Assembly: GCA_963725155.1 (NCBI GenBank)
Contig: CAVRXU010000002.1
Location: forward strand, 930,001 to 994,000
Source: DATDAH01 sp963725155
GTDB taxonomy: Bacteria > Actinomycetota > Acidimicrobiia > Acidimicrobiales > DATDAH01
Length of the DNA: 64,000 nucleotides
Reading direction: 5' to 3'
Below are positions 19,681-28,087 of the stretch, in pieces (within the stretch, counting starts at the first letter, position 1; the number at the start of each line of letters is the position of its first letter). The position numbers were made by a program, and so were the translations under genes. The notes beneath the pieces are model-generated. The model made no database searches and was not told the DNA's origin. It was given only the letters and a program-made list of their open reading frames with translations.

Positions 19681-20877
19681 TCAGTTCGGGACGATGGTGA
19701 TGTCGGCGTGCTTGACGCCGTAGACGAACGAGTTGGGGATGTCGACGACCGCCCCGTCGACCGGCCGCTCGAAGCGGTCGACCTTGGCCAGCAACTCCTG
19801 GAACATGGCCTTGATCTCGAGGCGGGCCAGCGAGGCCCCGAGGCAGAAGTGGGTGCCGAAGCCGAAGGCGATGTGGTTGTTCGGGTGCCGGGTGACGTCC
19901 AACGCATCCGGGTCGTCGAAGTGGTCCTCGTCCCGGTTCGCCGAGGGGTACATGAGCACCACCTGCTGGCCGGCCCGGATGGTCTCGCCGCCGACGTCGT
20001 AGTCCTGGTTGGCCACCCGGCACATGTTCAGGATCGGCGTGACCCAGCGGATGAACTCCTCGACGGCCACGTCGATGTCGGCCCCGGCCTTGAGGGCCTC
20101 CCACTGGTCGGGGTGATCGACCAAGCCGAGGATGGTGCGGGCGATGACCGTGCGGGTCGTCTCGGCCCCGCCGTCGAGCAGGAGCAGCGAGTCGGAGATG
20201 ATCTCGTCGATGCCGAAGCGCTGGTGCTGCAGGCCCCGTCGCTCGACCTCGAGGTAGAAGGACATGACGTCGTCGGCCGGACAGCCCTTCTTGGCGTCGT
20301 AGAGCTGGGCGGTGGCCGCGGCGAACTCGAAGGCGGCGGCGATGCCGTCGTCGTCGTGGTACCGGGGCCCGCCGCCGAGGTGGATGGTGCGCTCCGACCA
20401 CTCCTTGAGCTGGGGCCAGGCTTCGTCGGGGAACCCCAGGAGGAAGCCGATCATCTGGGCGGGCAGCGGGGCGGCGAGGTCCTCGACCACGTCGATGCGG
20501 CCCTTGGCCACCGCGGCGTCGACCAGCGCGGTCGCCGTCTCGTGCACGTGATCGTCCCAGCGGGTGACCGCCCGGGGCGTGAAGCGCCGGGACACGAGGT
20601 TGCGGCGTTCGGCGTGCTTGGGGTCGTCGAGGCCGATGATCGACGGGTCGGCCGGGATGTTGGGCCGGTAGCCGCCCTTGGTCGTGTTCGAGTTGACGAA
20701 GACGTCCTTGCGCTTCTCGATCTCGACGATGTCGTCGTAGCGGGAGATGCCCCACAGCTCGTTGCCCGCGTCCCAGTACGCCGGGGCGTGCTCCCGCATC
20801 CAGGCGTAGGTCGGGTAGGGGTCGTTGACGTAGAGCGTCCCGTCGAGCAGGTCGATCTCGCGGGCGGGGGACCCCAC
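19681..20877 (-). CDS. Cytochrome P450 (CYP142-like), proximal
   Basis: P450 of 398 aa. Haem loop FGFGTHFCLG with Cys345, I-helix LDGGAETTRT, E-x-x-R region in the K-helix, and the stretch GGYRPNIPADPSIIGLDDP before the conserved H-x-x-R-R. The last resembles mycobacterial CYP142 (sterol C26/27 oxidation); family placement is inference. GTG start with GAGG just upstream, 4 nt after the amidohydrolase stop, so it is co-transcribed. No ferredoxin or reductase gene is adjacent. Confidence 0.9.
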   Translation of the reverse strand: MGSPAREIDLLDGTLYVNDPYPTYAWMREHAPAYWDAGNELWGISRYDDIVEIEKRKDVFVNSNTTKGGYRPNIPADPSIIGLDDPKHAERRNLVSRRFTPRAVTRWDDHVHETATALVDAAVAKGRIDVVEDLAAPLPAQMIGFLLGFPDEAWPQLKEWSERTIHLGGGPRYHDDDGIAAAFEFAAATAQLYDAKKGCPADDVMSFYLEVERRGLQHQRFGIDEIISDSLLLLDGGAETTRTVIARTILGLVDHPDQWEALKAGADIDVAVEEFIRWVTPILNMCRVANQDYDVGGETIRAGQQVVLMYPSANRDEDHFDDPDALDVTRHPNNHIAFGFGTHFCLGASLARLEIKAMFQELLAKVDRFERPVDGAVVDIPNSFVYGVKHADITIVPN

Positions 20878-20881
20878 GACC

Positions 20882-22621
20882 TCAGGCGGCGCTGCGGACG
20901 AGGCGGCCCGGGCGGGCGCCCGTGTCGACGCCGTCGCGGCGGGTGACGACCCCGTTGACCACCGTGAGCACGTAGCCGTCGGCCTCCTGGATGAGGCGCC
21001 GGCCGCCGGCGGGGAGGTCCCGCACCAGGCGAGGGGAGTGCAGCGTCAGGGCCTGGTGGTCGATGACGTTCAGGTCGGCCCGCATGCCGACCTCGAGGGT
21101 CCCCCGGTCGGTCATGCCGTAGAGCTCGGCGGTGTCCTTGGTCTGCTTCTGGATCAGCCATTCCAGCGGCAGCTTCTGCCCCCGGCTGCGGTCCCGGGCC
21201 CAGTGGGTCAAGGAGTAGGTGGGCAGCGAGGCGTCACAGATCATCCCGCAGTGGGCCCCGCCGTCGCCCAGGCCGAGCACGGCGGAGGGGTGCAGCAGCT
21301 GTTCCCGGATCGCCTCGTGGTCGCCGTGGGAGTAGTTGAACAGGGGAAGCATGAGGAAGCTCTGGCCGTCGTTGTCGAGCATGCGGTCGTAGAGCAGCTC
21401 GTACTTGTCCCGGCCGGTGGCCTCGGCGATGCCGGCGATGGACGTCTCGTGGGTGGGCTCGTAGTCGGGCGGCTCGCCCATCACGAAGGTCTTGTCGATC
21501 ATCATCCCCAGGAACACCCCGATGCCGTCGAAGAGCACGGTCGGGTCCGGCGCGGCGTCCGCCTCGCTGAGGATGGCCGCCTTGGTGGCGGGGTCCTTGA
21601 GGGCGACCACGAGCTCGTCCAGGGGCAGGTGGGCCAGGCCCATGAAGGTCGGGCGCTTGGCGAAGACGTGGTTGGTCTGCAGCCCGGTGAGGAGGCCGAA
21701 GGGCCGGGAGGCGACCTGCGGGCGCAGGTCCGCTCCGCCGTCGATGGCCTCGAGGGAGAGGTCCATCAGCTGACGCCACAGCTCTGGGGCCGGGTCGAGC
21801 TGGAGGAGGGCGAAGCTGACCGGTCGCTGGATCTCGGCCCCGAGGCGGCGCATCCAGTCGATCTCCTTGAAGGGATCGGCCGCGTCCATGCCGTCGATGG
21901 CTGCCGGGGCCAGCTCGAACACGCCTCGGCCGACCTCGCCCAGCGCCCGACCGATGCCGAACAGCTCGTCCTCGGCGGCGAAGGTCCCCGGGACGGGCTC
22001 GCCGTCCATGGCCCGGTGGGCCAGGGTGCGGGAGGTCGAGAAACCCAGCCCGCCGGCCTCGATGCCCTCCTTGACGATGGCGGCCATCTGGGCGATGTCC
22101 TCGGGCGTGGCCGGTTCGTTCCTGGCCCCCCGCTCACCCATGACATAGCCCCGCACGGCGCCGTGGGGGACCTGGGTGCCGATGTCGATGGCGTAGTTCC
22201 GGGCATCGAGCACGTCGAGGTACTCGGGAAAGGTCTCCCAGTTCCAGGTCATGCCCTCGGCCAGGGCGGTTCCGGGGATGTCCTCCACGCCCTCCATGAG
22301 CTGGATCAGCCACTGCTCCTGGCCCGGGTGGACGGGGGCGAAGCCCACGCCGCAGTTGCCGGCGACCACGGTGGTGACGCCGTGGCCGGCGGACGGGTCG
22401 AGCACGTCGTCCCAGGTGGCCTGGCCGTCGTAGTGGGTGTGGATGTCGACGAAGCCGGGCGTGACCAGCTTCCCGTCGGCGTCGACCGTCTCGGCCGCCT
22501 CGCCCTCGATCGCGTCACCCACGGCCACGACCTTGCCGTCCTTCACGGCGACGTCACCCCGCCGGGCGTCGGCCCCCGTGCCGTCGACGATCGTCCCGTC
22601 GCGGATGATCAGGTCGTACAT
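20882..22621 (-). CDS. D-aminoacylase-like amidohydrolase
   Basis: Metal-dependent amidohydrolase of the N-acyl-D-amino-acid deacylase group, 579 aa. Motifs: N-terminal VDIHTHYDG with metal ligands His61 and His63, Cys90 in VAGNCGVGFAP (the zinc-bridging Cys of D-aminoacylases), SEADAAPD, and the C-terminal GMRADLNVID dihydroorotase-like tail. Natural substrates of such lipid-cluster members are unknown. The ATG at 22621 follows GGGGGAAG. The reading frame is open far upstream to 25084, but that part is antisense to the permease gene and is not coding. First gene of the amidohydrolase-P450-P450 operon. Confidence 0.87.
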   Translation of the reverse strand: MYDLIIRDGTIVDGTGADARRGDVAVKDGKVVAVGDAIEGEAAETVDADGKLVTPGFVDIHTHYDGQATWDDVLDPSAGHGVTTVVAGNCGVGFAPVHPGQEQWLIQLMEGVEDIPGTALAEGMTWNWETFPEYLDVLDARNYAIDIGTQVPHGAVRGYVMGERGARNEPATPEDIAQMAAIVKEGIEAGGLGFSTSRTLAHRAMDGEPVPGTFAAEDELFGIGRALGEVGRGVFELAPAAIDGMDAADPFKEIDWMRRLGAEIQRPVSFALLQLDPAPELWRQLMDLSLEAIDGGADLRPQVASRPFGLLTGLQTNHVFAKRPTFMGLAHLPLDELVVALKDPATKAAILSEADAAPDPTVLFDGIGVFLGMMIDKTFVMGEPPDYEPTHETSIAGIAEATGRDKYELLYDRMLDNDGQSFLMLPLFNYSHGDHEAIREQLLHPSAVLGLGDGGAHCGMICDASLPTYSLTHWARDRSRGQKLPLEWLIQKQTKDTAELYGMTDRGTLEVGMRADLNVIDHQALTLHSPRLVRDLPAGGRRLIQEADGYVLTVVNGVVTRRDGVDTGARPGRLVRSAA

Positions 22622-22635
22622 GACTTCCCCCGAAG

Positions 22636-22649
22636 TAGAACGCGTTCCA
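22636..22649 (-). promoter_or_regulatory. KstR-like operator palindrome
   Basis: TAGAACGCGTTCCA fits the published KstR consensus TNNAACNNGTTNNA at every fixed position and contains the perfect palindrome GAACGCGTTC. It lies 15 nt upstream of the ATG of the amidohydrolase-P450-P450 operon. KstR is the TetR-family repressor of cholesterol catabolism in mycobacteria and rhodococci. No kstR gene lies in this window. Confidence 0.6.
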
Positions 22650-22774
22650 GTTCCGTCAAGCTTAGGCCGCGGGTTCCCCAGGCGGCGCTGCCCGCCCTCC
22701 CGGGCGCTGGCCTCCGCGGTGACGTGATGCTGGCACCCTTGCCGCTGCGGTGAGCTTGGGGTTGGCTGAGCACG

Positions 22775-25099
22775 ATGTCCGCCTTCCGCTATCGCCTGCG
22801 CAGAGGCCTCCGCGTCGACGGGCGTGCCGCGGTCGGCTTGGCGCTGGTGATCGCCCTGGTCGGCGGGCTCACCCTCTTCCTCGTCGCCGGTGCCCTGCGC
22901 ACCGCCACGGCGCCGGACCGTTACGCCGAGGCGAGGGGCGATCGCTACGACTCGATGATGGAGCAGTCCGATGGCCGCCCGCTCACCGAAGCCGTCGAGG
23001 GCCTCCCTGCAGTCGACGACGTGGTGTCGGCCACGTTCATGTTCGCCGGCTTCTTGGGCGACGACGGCGAACCCATCGACTCCGTGATCGCCTTTGCCGG
23101 AGAACCGGACGCGTTCGGGGCCGAGGTGACCCGTGGTCGGCTTCCCGCGCCCGACGCCCCGCATGAGTTCACCGCCTCCCAGGACTTCGTAACCCTCACG
23201 GGGGCGGACATCGGTGACCAGTTCCCCTTCATCTCCATCAGCGAGGCGTCGGCGGCCGAGTCCGGCTTCGACGTCGAGGTGCCCGACGGACCGAGCTTCG
23301 ACGCCACCCTCGTGGGCGTCGTGGAGGCGCCGGCGTCGGACCTCCAGGACGAGTACGTGTCGGTCGTCTTCCCGCTGTCGCTGCTCGACGAGGGCTCGAT
23401 CGGGGTGTCGGCCACCGAGTCGCTGGTGTCGCTGGTCGACGGGGCCGATGTCGCCGATCTCCGGGAGCAGCTCGACACGCTTCGCGACGGCTCGAACCTG
23501 ACGCTCGACCCCGCCGAGTGGGTCGACGTCGAGGTGCGCCGGGCGGTCGCCACTCAGGCCAATGCGTTGTGGGTGGTGGCCGGGATCGTCGCCGTCGCGG
23601 GGCTGGTCGTGGTCGGGCAGATGGCCAGCCGGCGGGCCCGACTGGCCGACGGCCAACGCCGGTCGCTCAGTGCCCTCGGGCTGACCCGGGGCCAGCTGCT
23701 GGCCGACGCGATCGGCCGGATCGCCGTCCCCGCCGCGGTGGGCGCGGTGGGGGCGTCGGTCCTTGCCGTGCTCGCCTCGGGCGCTTTTCCCATCAGCTTC
23801 GTCCGCACCATCGAATCCGAGGTCGGCATCCGCTTCGAGCCACTCGTCCACGGGCTCGGCCCGGTGCTCCTGGTCGTGGGCCTGCTGGCGTGGGTCGGAC
23901 TCACGTTGGTGGTCGGCGCCCGGACCGAGCGCGCTCGGCGGCCCGTGTCCTTCGTCGAGTCCTTGGTCGCTCGGGTCGGCCGCCTCAAACCCGCCATGGG
24001 CCTGCGCTTTGCTTTCGCCCGTCACCCCCGTGACGCCGGTGGCGTCAGCACCCCGGTCGTCGGCCTCTTCGCCGTCCTCGCCGTCTTCGTCGCGGCCGCC
24101 ACCTTCGCCGACAGCCTGGACACGCTGATGGAGGACCCCGGCCGACAGGGCGTGACCTACGACACGGGCATCGGCCAGGGCGGCGGGGAGATCCCCGAGG
24201 CGGCGGCGGCGACGGTGGCCGACGATCCCGATGTGGCCTCGCTCACGCTGCTCGGGAACATCCGCGTGAGCGTGGACGGGGCCGGGTTCGACATCTCTGG
24301 CTACGACTCGGTGTCCGGTGACCTCGGGCTGCGAGTGCTCGAGGGCTCCGGACCGACCGCGGCCGACGAGGTCGCTCTGGGGCGAACGGCGGCGGGCGAC
24401 TTCGGCGTGGGGGTGGGTGACCAGCTCACCGTTGACGCGGCGAGCGGCGAGCGCTCCCTCGACGTCGTCGGCATCGTCGTCATGCCGGGGATCGAAGGCG
24501 GTGACGGGCTGGGCGAGGGTGGCCTGGTCACCGCGGACACCCTTCGGTCCCTCGACGACGAGGCGGCCCTCAGCTTCGCCGCCATCACCTTCCGGCCGGA
24601 GGCGGACGCGGCTGTCGCGCGGACCCGCCTGAGCAACCGGCTCGAGGTGCAGATGGGACCTCCCGAGCCGCCGGGGGTGGTCCAGAACCTCGACCGCGTA
24701 CGTTCTGCGCCGTATGTGGTGGCCGGCATCCTGGCGGCCCTTGCCCTCCTGAGCCTGGCCAACCTCATGCTCGTGGCCCTTCGTCACCGGGCCAAGGAAC
24801 TGGCGGTGCTCCGGGCCAGCGGGGCGGACCGGCGGTGGGTCGGCGGTGTCGCCCACTGGCACGCCGTCGCCTTCACCGTGGCCGTGGCCGCCCTCGCCAC
24901 GCCGTTCGGCATCGTGCTCGGCCGCGTGGTGTTCCGGATCGCGATCGCCGACCGGATCGGCGTGGCCCCCGACACCTTCGTTCCGACGGCGCGCTTGCTG
25001 CTCACCCTCGCTGTGCTGGCCTTGGTGGCCGATGTGGTCGGCCAGGTCACGGTCCGCGGGCGCAACGGCTCCGTGGCCCGCCAACTCACCGCGGAGTGA
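22775..25099 (+). CDS. FtsX-like ABC transporter permease, without adjacent ATPase
   Basis: Membrane protein of 774 aa with a MacB/LolC/FtsX-type layout. One membrane segment at about residues 20-42, an extracytoplasmic domain rich in Asp/Gly, an FtsX three-helix block at about 265-370, a further membrane start near 415-435, a second outer domain, and a final FtsX block at about 650-765 (AGILAALALLSLANLMLVALRHRAKELAVLRASGADRRWV has the typical coupling segment). It would need an ATPase encoded elsewhere; none is next to it. Likely lipoprotein or lipid handling. Start ATG at 22775 with no strong ribosome site. Divergent from the P450 operon and convergent with the LLM gene. Confidence 0.82.
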   Translation: MSAFRYRLRRGLRVDGRAAVGLALVIALVGGLTLFLVAGALRTATAPDRYAEARGDRYDSMMEQSDGRPLTEAVEGLPAVDDVVSATFMFAGFLGDDGEPIDSVIAFAGEPDAFGAEVTRGRLPAPDAPHEFTASQDFVTLTGADIGDQFPFISISEASAAESGFDVEVPDGPSFDATLVGVVEAPASDLQDEYVSVVFPLSLLDEGSIGVSATESLVSLVDGADVADLREQLDTLRDGSNLTLDPAEWVDVEVRRAVATQANALWVVAGIVAVAGLVVVGQMASRRARLADGQRRSLSALGLTRGQLLADAIGRIAVPAAVGAVGASVLAVLASGAFPISFVRTIESEVGIRFEPLVHGLGPVLLVVGLLAWVGLTLVVGARTERARRPVSFVESLVARVGRLKPAMGLRFAFARHPRDAGGVSTPVVGLFAVLAVFVAAATFADSLDTLMEDPGRQGVTYDTGIGQGGGEIPEAAAATVADDPDVASLTLLGNIRVSVDGAGFDISGYDSVSGDLGLRVLEGSGPTAADEVALGRTAAGDFGVGVGDQLTVDAASGERSLDVVGIVVMPGIEGGDGLGEGGLVTADTLRSLDDEAALSFAAITFRPEADAAVARTRLSNRLEVQMGPPEPPGVVQNLDRVRSAPYVVAGILAALALLSLANLMLVALRHRAKELAVLRASGADRRWVGGVAHWHAVAFTVAVAALATPFGIVLGRVVFRIAIADRIGVAPDTFVPTARLLLTLAVLALVADVVGQVTVRGRNGSVARQLTAE

Positions 25100-25103
25100 G
25101 CAG

Positions 25104-26012
25104 CTAGGCCCCGATCACCTCGCGGCCGAAGGCCTCGATGCCCCGTAGGACGGCGGGGAGATCGTCGCCGATCGTCCCGGCCCCCAGCCACGTCACGCCG
25201 ATCTCCTCCATGGCCGCAACCTGGGCGCGGTGGTGACCGGGATCGAAGTCGGCTGCACCCGGTGTGCCCCCGCCGACGACCCCGAAGTGGATGTCCAGTG
25301 GGTCACGGCCGGCTTCCTTGGTCCACGCGTTGAGCTCGTCGAGCAGCGGGGCCAGGTCGTCGGCGGTCCAGATCGACGGGGTGCGTACGACCCGGTTCGC
25401 CTGAGGCGGGTTGGCAAAGGGCATCCAGCCCTGGCCCGCCGTCGCAGCCCGACGGCGGGCCGCCGTGCTGTTGCCCCCGATCCAGATCGGCGGTGGCTGC
25501 TGGACGGGCTTCGGCACCAGCTGGTTGCCGGCCGCGGAGAAGTGGCGGCCCTGGAACGTGACCGGCTCGCCGCTCCAGGTCAGCGCCAGGACCTCGAGGG
25601 CCTCGTCGAAGAGCTCGTTGCGCTCGTCGAAGTCGACGCCTAGGGCCCGGAACTCCGACTTCAGGTAGCCGGCCGCGGCACCGAGGATGACGCGGCCGTC
25701 CGACAGCGAGTCGAGCGTGGCCACGGTCTTCGCCAACAGGAACGGGTTCCGGTAGGCGACCACGGTGATGTTGGTCAGCAGGCGGAGGCGCTCGGTGGCG
25801 GCGGCCGCCCAGGTGAGGGCGATGAAGGGGTCGAGGGCGTCATGGCCGCCGGCCTCCAGCCAACGGTCGGACGGCATGGGGTGTTCGGTGAAGGCGAGGG
25901 CGGCGAACCCGGCCCCCTCGGCCGCCCGGGAGACCTCGGCCACGGCGGCCCCGGTGAACAGCTCGGGCGGAGCCGGGTGGTGCAGGAGCGGGTACGTCAG
26001 GGTGAACCGCAT
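25104..26012 (-). CDS. LLM-class, probably F420-dependent, oxidoreductase
   Basis: Luciferase-like monooxygenase family protein, 302 aa. Typical segments are the N-terminal AEGAGFAALAFTEHP, TNITVVAYRNPFLLAKTVATLDSLSDGRVILGAAAGYLKSEF (cofactor-binding TIM-barrel strands) and PPPIWIGGNS. The pattern matches TIGR03619-type F420-dependent enzymes common in actinobacteria, though FMN use cannot be excluded. The ATG at 26012 starts the conserved beta strand MRFTLTYP; an in-frame GTG at 26033 is a less likely alternative. Its stop is 4 nt from that of the convergent permease. Confidence 0.85.
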   Translation of the reverse strand: MRFTLTYPLLHHPAPPELFTGAAVAEVSRAAEGAGFAALAFTEHPMPSDRWLEAGGHDALDPFIALTWAAAATERLRLLTNITVVAYRNPFLLAKTVATLDSLSDGRVILGAAAGYLKSEFRALGVDFDERNELFDEALEVLALTWSGEPVTFQGRHFSAAGNQLVPKPVQQPPPIWIGGNSTAARRRAATAGQGWMPFANPPQANRVVRTPSIWTADDLAPLLDELNAWTKEAGRDPLDIHFGVVGGGTPGAADFDPGHHRAQVAAMEEIGVTWLGAGTIGDDLPAVLRGIEAFGREVIGA

Positions 26013-26159
26013 ACGTCGGCCATGATCACACACGGTGCCGAGCCGCCAGGCGAGGCGCCGGGGAAGCACAGCGGTCATTCGCCGAGCGCAGCGGGGCGAA
26101 CCGCATGTGTACGCAGAAGGGCTGCACCTGTCGGTTCGGTCCTACAGGAAGGAGGCGCC

Positions 26160-27404
26160 GTGACCGATCGTCCGCCCGAGGTCGTCCTCGACGACCTCGA
26201 CGCACCCGTGTTCGCGCCGCACATCCAGGAGATCTTCGATTCGGTCGGCCCGATGGCCGCGGTGCTGGGCTTCGTGCCCGACGAGCTGAAGGCGTTGGCC
26301 GTCGCGGCCGAGGGCACCGACGACTTCGGCGACGACCACTTCGAGGAGGGCCTGGCCGTCTTGTGCCGGGCCCTGACCGACGATGTCGAGCTGTCCGCCA
26401 TGGGCGTGGTCTCCCAGCACACCCTGCTGATCCAGCTCCTGCGCAGCCGGCTGAGGGTCCAGCGGGAGCTGACCCGCCACCCCGAGATCCGGGACATCGA
26501 GATCGACGCCCCGATCATCGTGGCCGGCCTGCCCCGCACCGGGACCACGCACCTCCACAACCTGATGTCGGCCGACCCGGCCCTCCGCTCACTGCCCTAT
26601 TGGGAGTCGCTGGAGCCGGTCCCCCCTGACGACGAGCGGGGCGTCGACCCCGATCCGCGGCGCGAGCGCTGCGACCTGGCCCTCGGCTTCATGGACGAGG
26701 CCATGCCCTACTTCAAGCGCATGCACGAGATGACCACCGACCACGTCCACGAGGAGATCCAGCTCCTGGCCCTGGACTTCTCGACGATGCTCTTCGAGAG
26801 CGTGGTGCCGCTCCCCACCTACCGGGACTGGTGGAAGGCGACCGACCAGACGGCCAGCTACCGGTACCTGAAGGACGTGCTGCGGGTCCTGACCCGCGAG
26901 CGCGGTGGCGACCGCTGGGTCCTCAAGTCACCTCAGCACCTCAGCTGCTTCCCGGTCCTGGCGGAGGTGTTCCCGGACGCCACGTTCGTGGTCACCCACC
27001 GGGACCCGGTGGCGGTCACGCTGTCGATGGCCACGATGGTCGCCTACTCGTGCCGGATGAACCTGGCCCACCCCGATCCGGCGGTGCTGGGGGCCTACTG
27101 GCGGGACCGGGTCCAGGACCTGTTGGCCGACTGTGTCCGGGACCGCGAGGCGCTCCCGGCCGCCCAGACCATCGACGTGGGCTTCGACGAGTTCATGGCC
27201 GAGGACCTGGCCATGGTCGAGCGCATCTACGCCATCGCCGACCAACCCTGGGACGACCGCGCCCGGTCCGCCGTCGACGCCTACCAGGCCACCCACCCCC
27301 GCGGTCGCCACGGCGGCGTGCACTACGACTTCGATGTCCTCGGCCTCGACCGTTCGGACCTCGAGCAGTCCCTCGCCTTCTACACCGACCGCTTCCTGTC
27401 CTGA
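26160..27404 (+). CDS. Sulfotransferase family protein
   Basis: PAPS-dependent sulfotransferase-fold protein, 414 aa. The 5'-phosphosulfate loop VAGLPRTGTTHLHNLM is at 121-136 and the 3'-phosphate region VLKSPQHL plus TFVVTHRDP-x-AVTLSM is visible further on. It belongs to the bacterial Sulfotransfer_3-like group often found near lipid genes; the acceptor is unknown and some members may not transfer sulfate. The GTG start at 26160 has an outstanding ribosome site, AGGAAGGAGG at 26146-26155. A longer open frame upstream is not supported. Confidence 0.85.
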   Translation: MTDRPPEVVLDDLDAPVFAPHIQEIFDSVGPMAAVLGFVPDELKALAVAAEGTDDFGDDHFEEGLAVLCRALTDDVELSAMGVVSQHTLLIQLLRSRLRVQRELTRHPEIRDIEIDAPIIVAGLPRTGTTHLHNLMSADPALRSLPYWESLEPVPPDDERGVDPDPRRERCDLALGFMDEAMPYFKRMHEMTTDHVHEEIQLLALDFSTMLFESVVPLPTYRDWWKATDQTASYRYLKDVLRVLTRERGGDRWVLKSPQHLSCFPVLAEVFPDATFVVTHRDPVAVTLSMATMVAYSCRMNLAHPDPAVLGAYWRDRVQDLLADCVRDREALPAAQTIDVGFDEFMAEDLAMVERIYAIADQPWDDRARSAVDAYQATHPRGRHGGVHYDFDVLGLDRSDLEQSLAFYTDRFLS

Positions 27405-27532
27405 ACAGGTTCCGGGAAGGATTCGGGCTGGGCGTCTGCCTCTTCGGCCTCGTCGTCCGAACCCCGCCCCCTAAGAGCTCGAGCCGGCTCCCCTTGATCG
27501 GCGAAGCCGGCGGAGCGGAGGCGGAGCCAGTG
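27405..27532. repeat. Intergenic stretch with degenerate GC-rich repeat
   Basis: These 128 nt separate the convergent sulfotransferase and SnoaL-like genes. On the minus strand the SnoaL stop runs into TGACACTGGCTCCGCC, followed by GGCTTCGCCGATC, close to the sequence after the Rieske stop at 9084-9112. It may be a dispersed post-stop repeat acting as terminator. No gene is seen. Confidence 0.35.
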
Positions 27533-27958
27533 TCACGTGTAGCCCTCCATGATGTGGTCGATCCACCACTTGGGCGCCTGCTCGAGGAGCGTGTTGAGGT
27601 CGGGGTAGTCCCACCAGCGGATGATCAGGCCGTCGGCGTCGAACTCGTGGACGGACACGAACTTCACCAGCGCCACCTCCCCGGTGTGGAAGCGCCACTC
27701 CTCGGCGTGCTCGGTCATGACCAGCCGCTCGTCGGCCAGGACATGGCGGGGGTGGTGGATCATCTCCTCGACCGGATCGAGCCCGAGGCGGAGGCGGGCG
27801 ATGATCTGGTCCGGCCCGTGGGCCACGTCGTCGTCGGGCGTGGGGACGTCGGTGTACTCGGCGTCGGGGGCGAAGAGCGCGGCCAGGCCGTCCCAGTCCT
27901 TGATGTACAGCAGGTCCCAGAACCCGTCGATGGTCGCTCGGTTGCGGTCGGTGTTCAC
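27533..27958 (-). CDS. SnoaL-like/limonene-epoxide-hydrolase-fold protein
   Basis: NTF2-fold protein of 141 aa: N-terminal helix TIDGFWDLLYIKDWDGLAALFAPDAEYTDVP, then strands with EEMIHHPRHVLADERLVMTEHAEEW and VSVHEFDADGLIIRWWDYPD. The pattern is that of SnoaL/LinA/limonene-1,2-epoxide-hydrolase relatives; catalytic identity not determinable. The GTG start at 27958 is 7 nt downstream of a TAGCGT box on the minus strand, so leaderless. The longer open frame upstream lies antisense to the ABC gene and is not coding. Confidence 0.8.
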   Translation of the reverse strand: MNTDRNRATIDGFWDLLYIKDWDGLAALFAPDAEYTDVPTPDDDVAHGPDQIIARLRLGLDPVEEMIHHPRHVLADERLVMTEHAEEWRFHTGEVALVKFVSVHEFDADGLIIRWWDYPDLNTLLEQAPKWWIDHIMEGYT

Positions 27959-27965
27959 AGGTCGG

Positions 27966-27971
27966 ACGCTA
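27966..27971 (-). promoter_or_regulatory. -10 box (TAGCGT) of the SnoaL-like gene, leaderless
   Basis: TAGCGT on the minus strand ends 7 nt before the GTG at 27958 with no ribosome site between. Two GTGAAC repeats 11 bp apart (27980-27985, 27991-27996) lie just beyond, and a third at 28065 precedes the ABC operon; they might be regulator half-sites. Confidence 0.45.
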
Positions 27972-28087
27972 CGGGTCCCGTGAACAGCACGTGAACCGAG
28001 ACCGCCCGACCGGTGGCCGTCCGTCGGCAGGGCTATGGTCTGGCCGCATTCGCAGGGGCAAGTGGTGAACAGGGTGGAGGGGCGACC

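Noticed and set aside
20882..25084. A single 1400-codon minus-strand open frame
   Set aside because: Only 20882-22621 looks like protein; the rest is antisense to the FtsX-like permease, low in domain signal and rich in Arg/Gly/Asp as expected for a GC-driven shadow frame.
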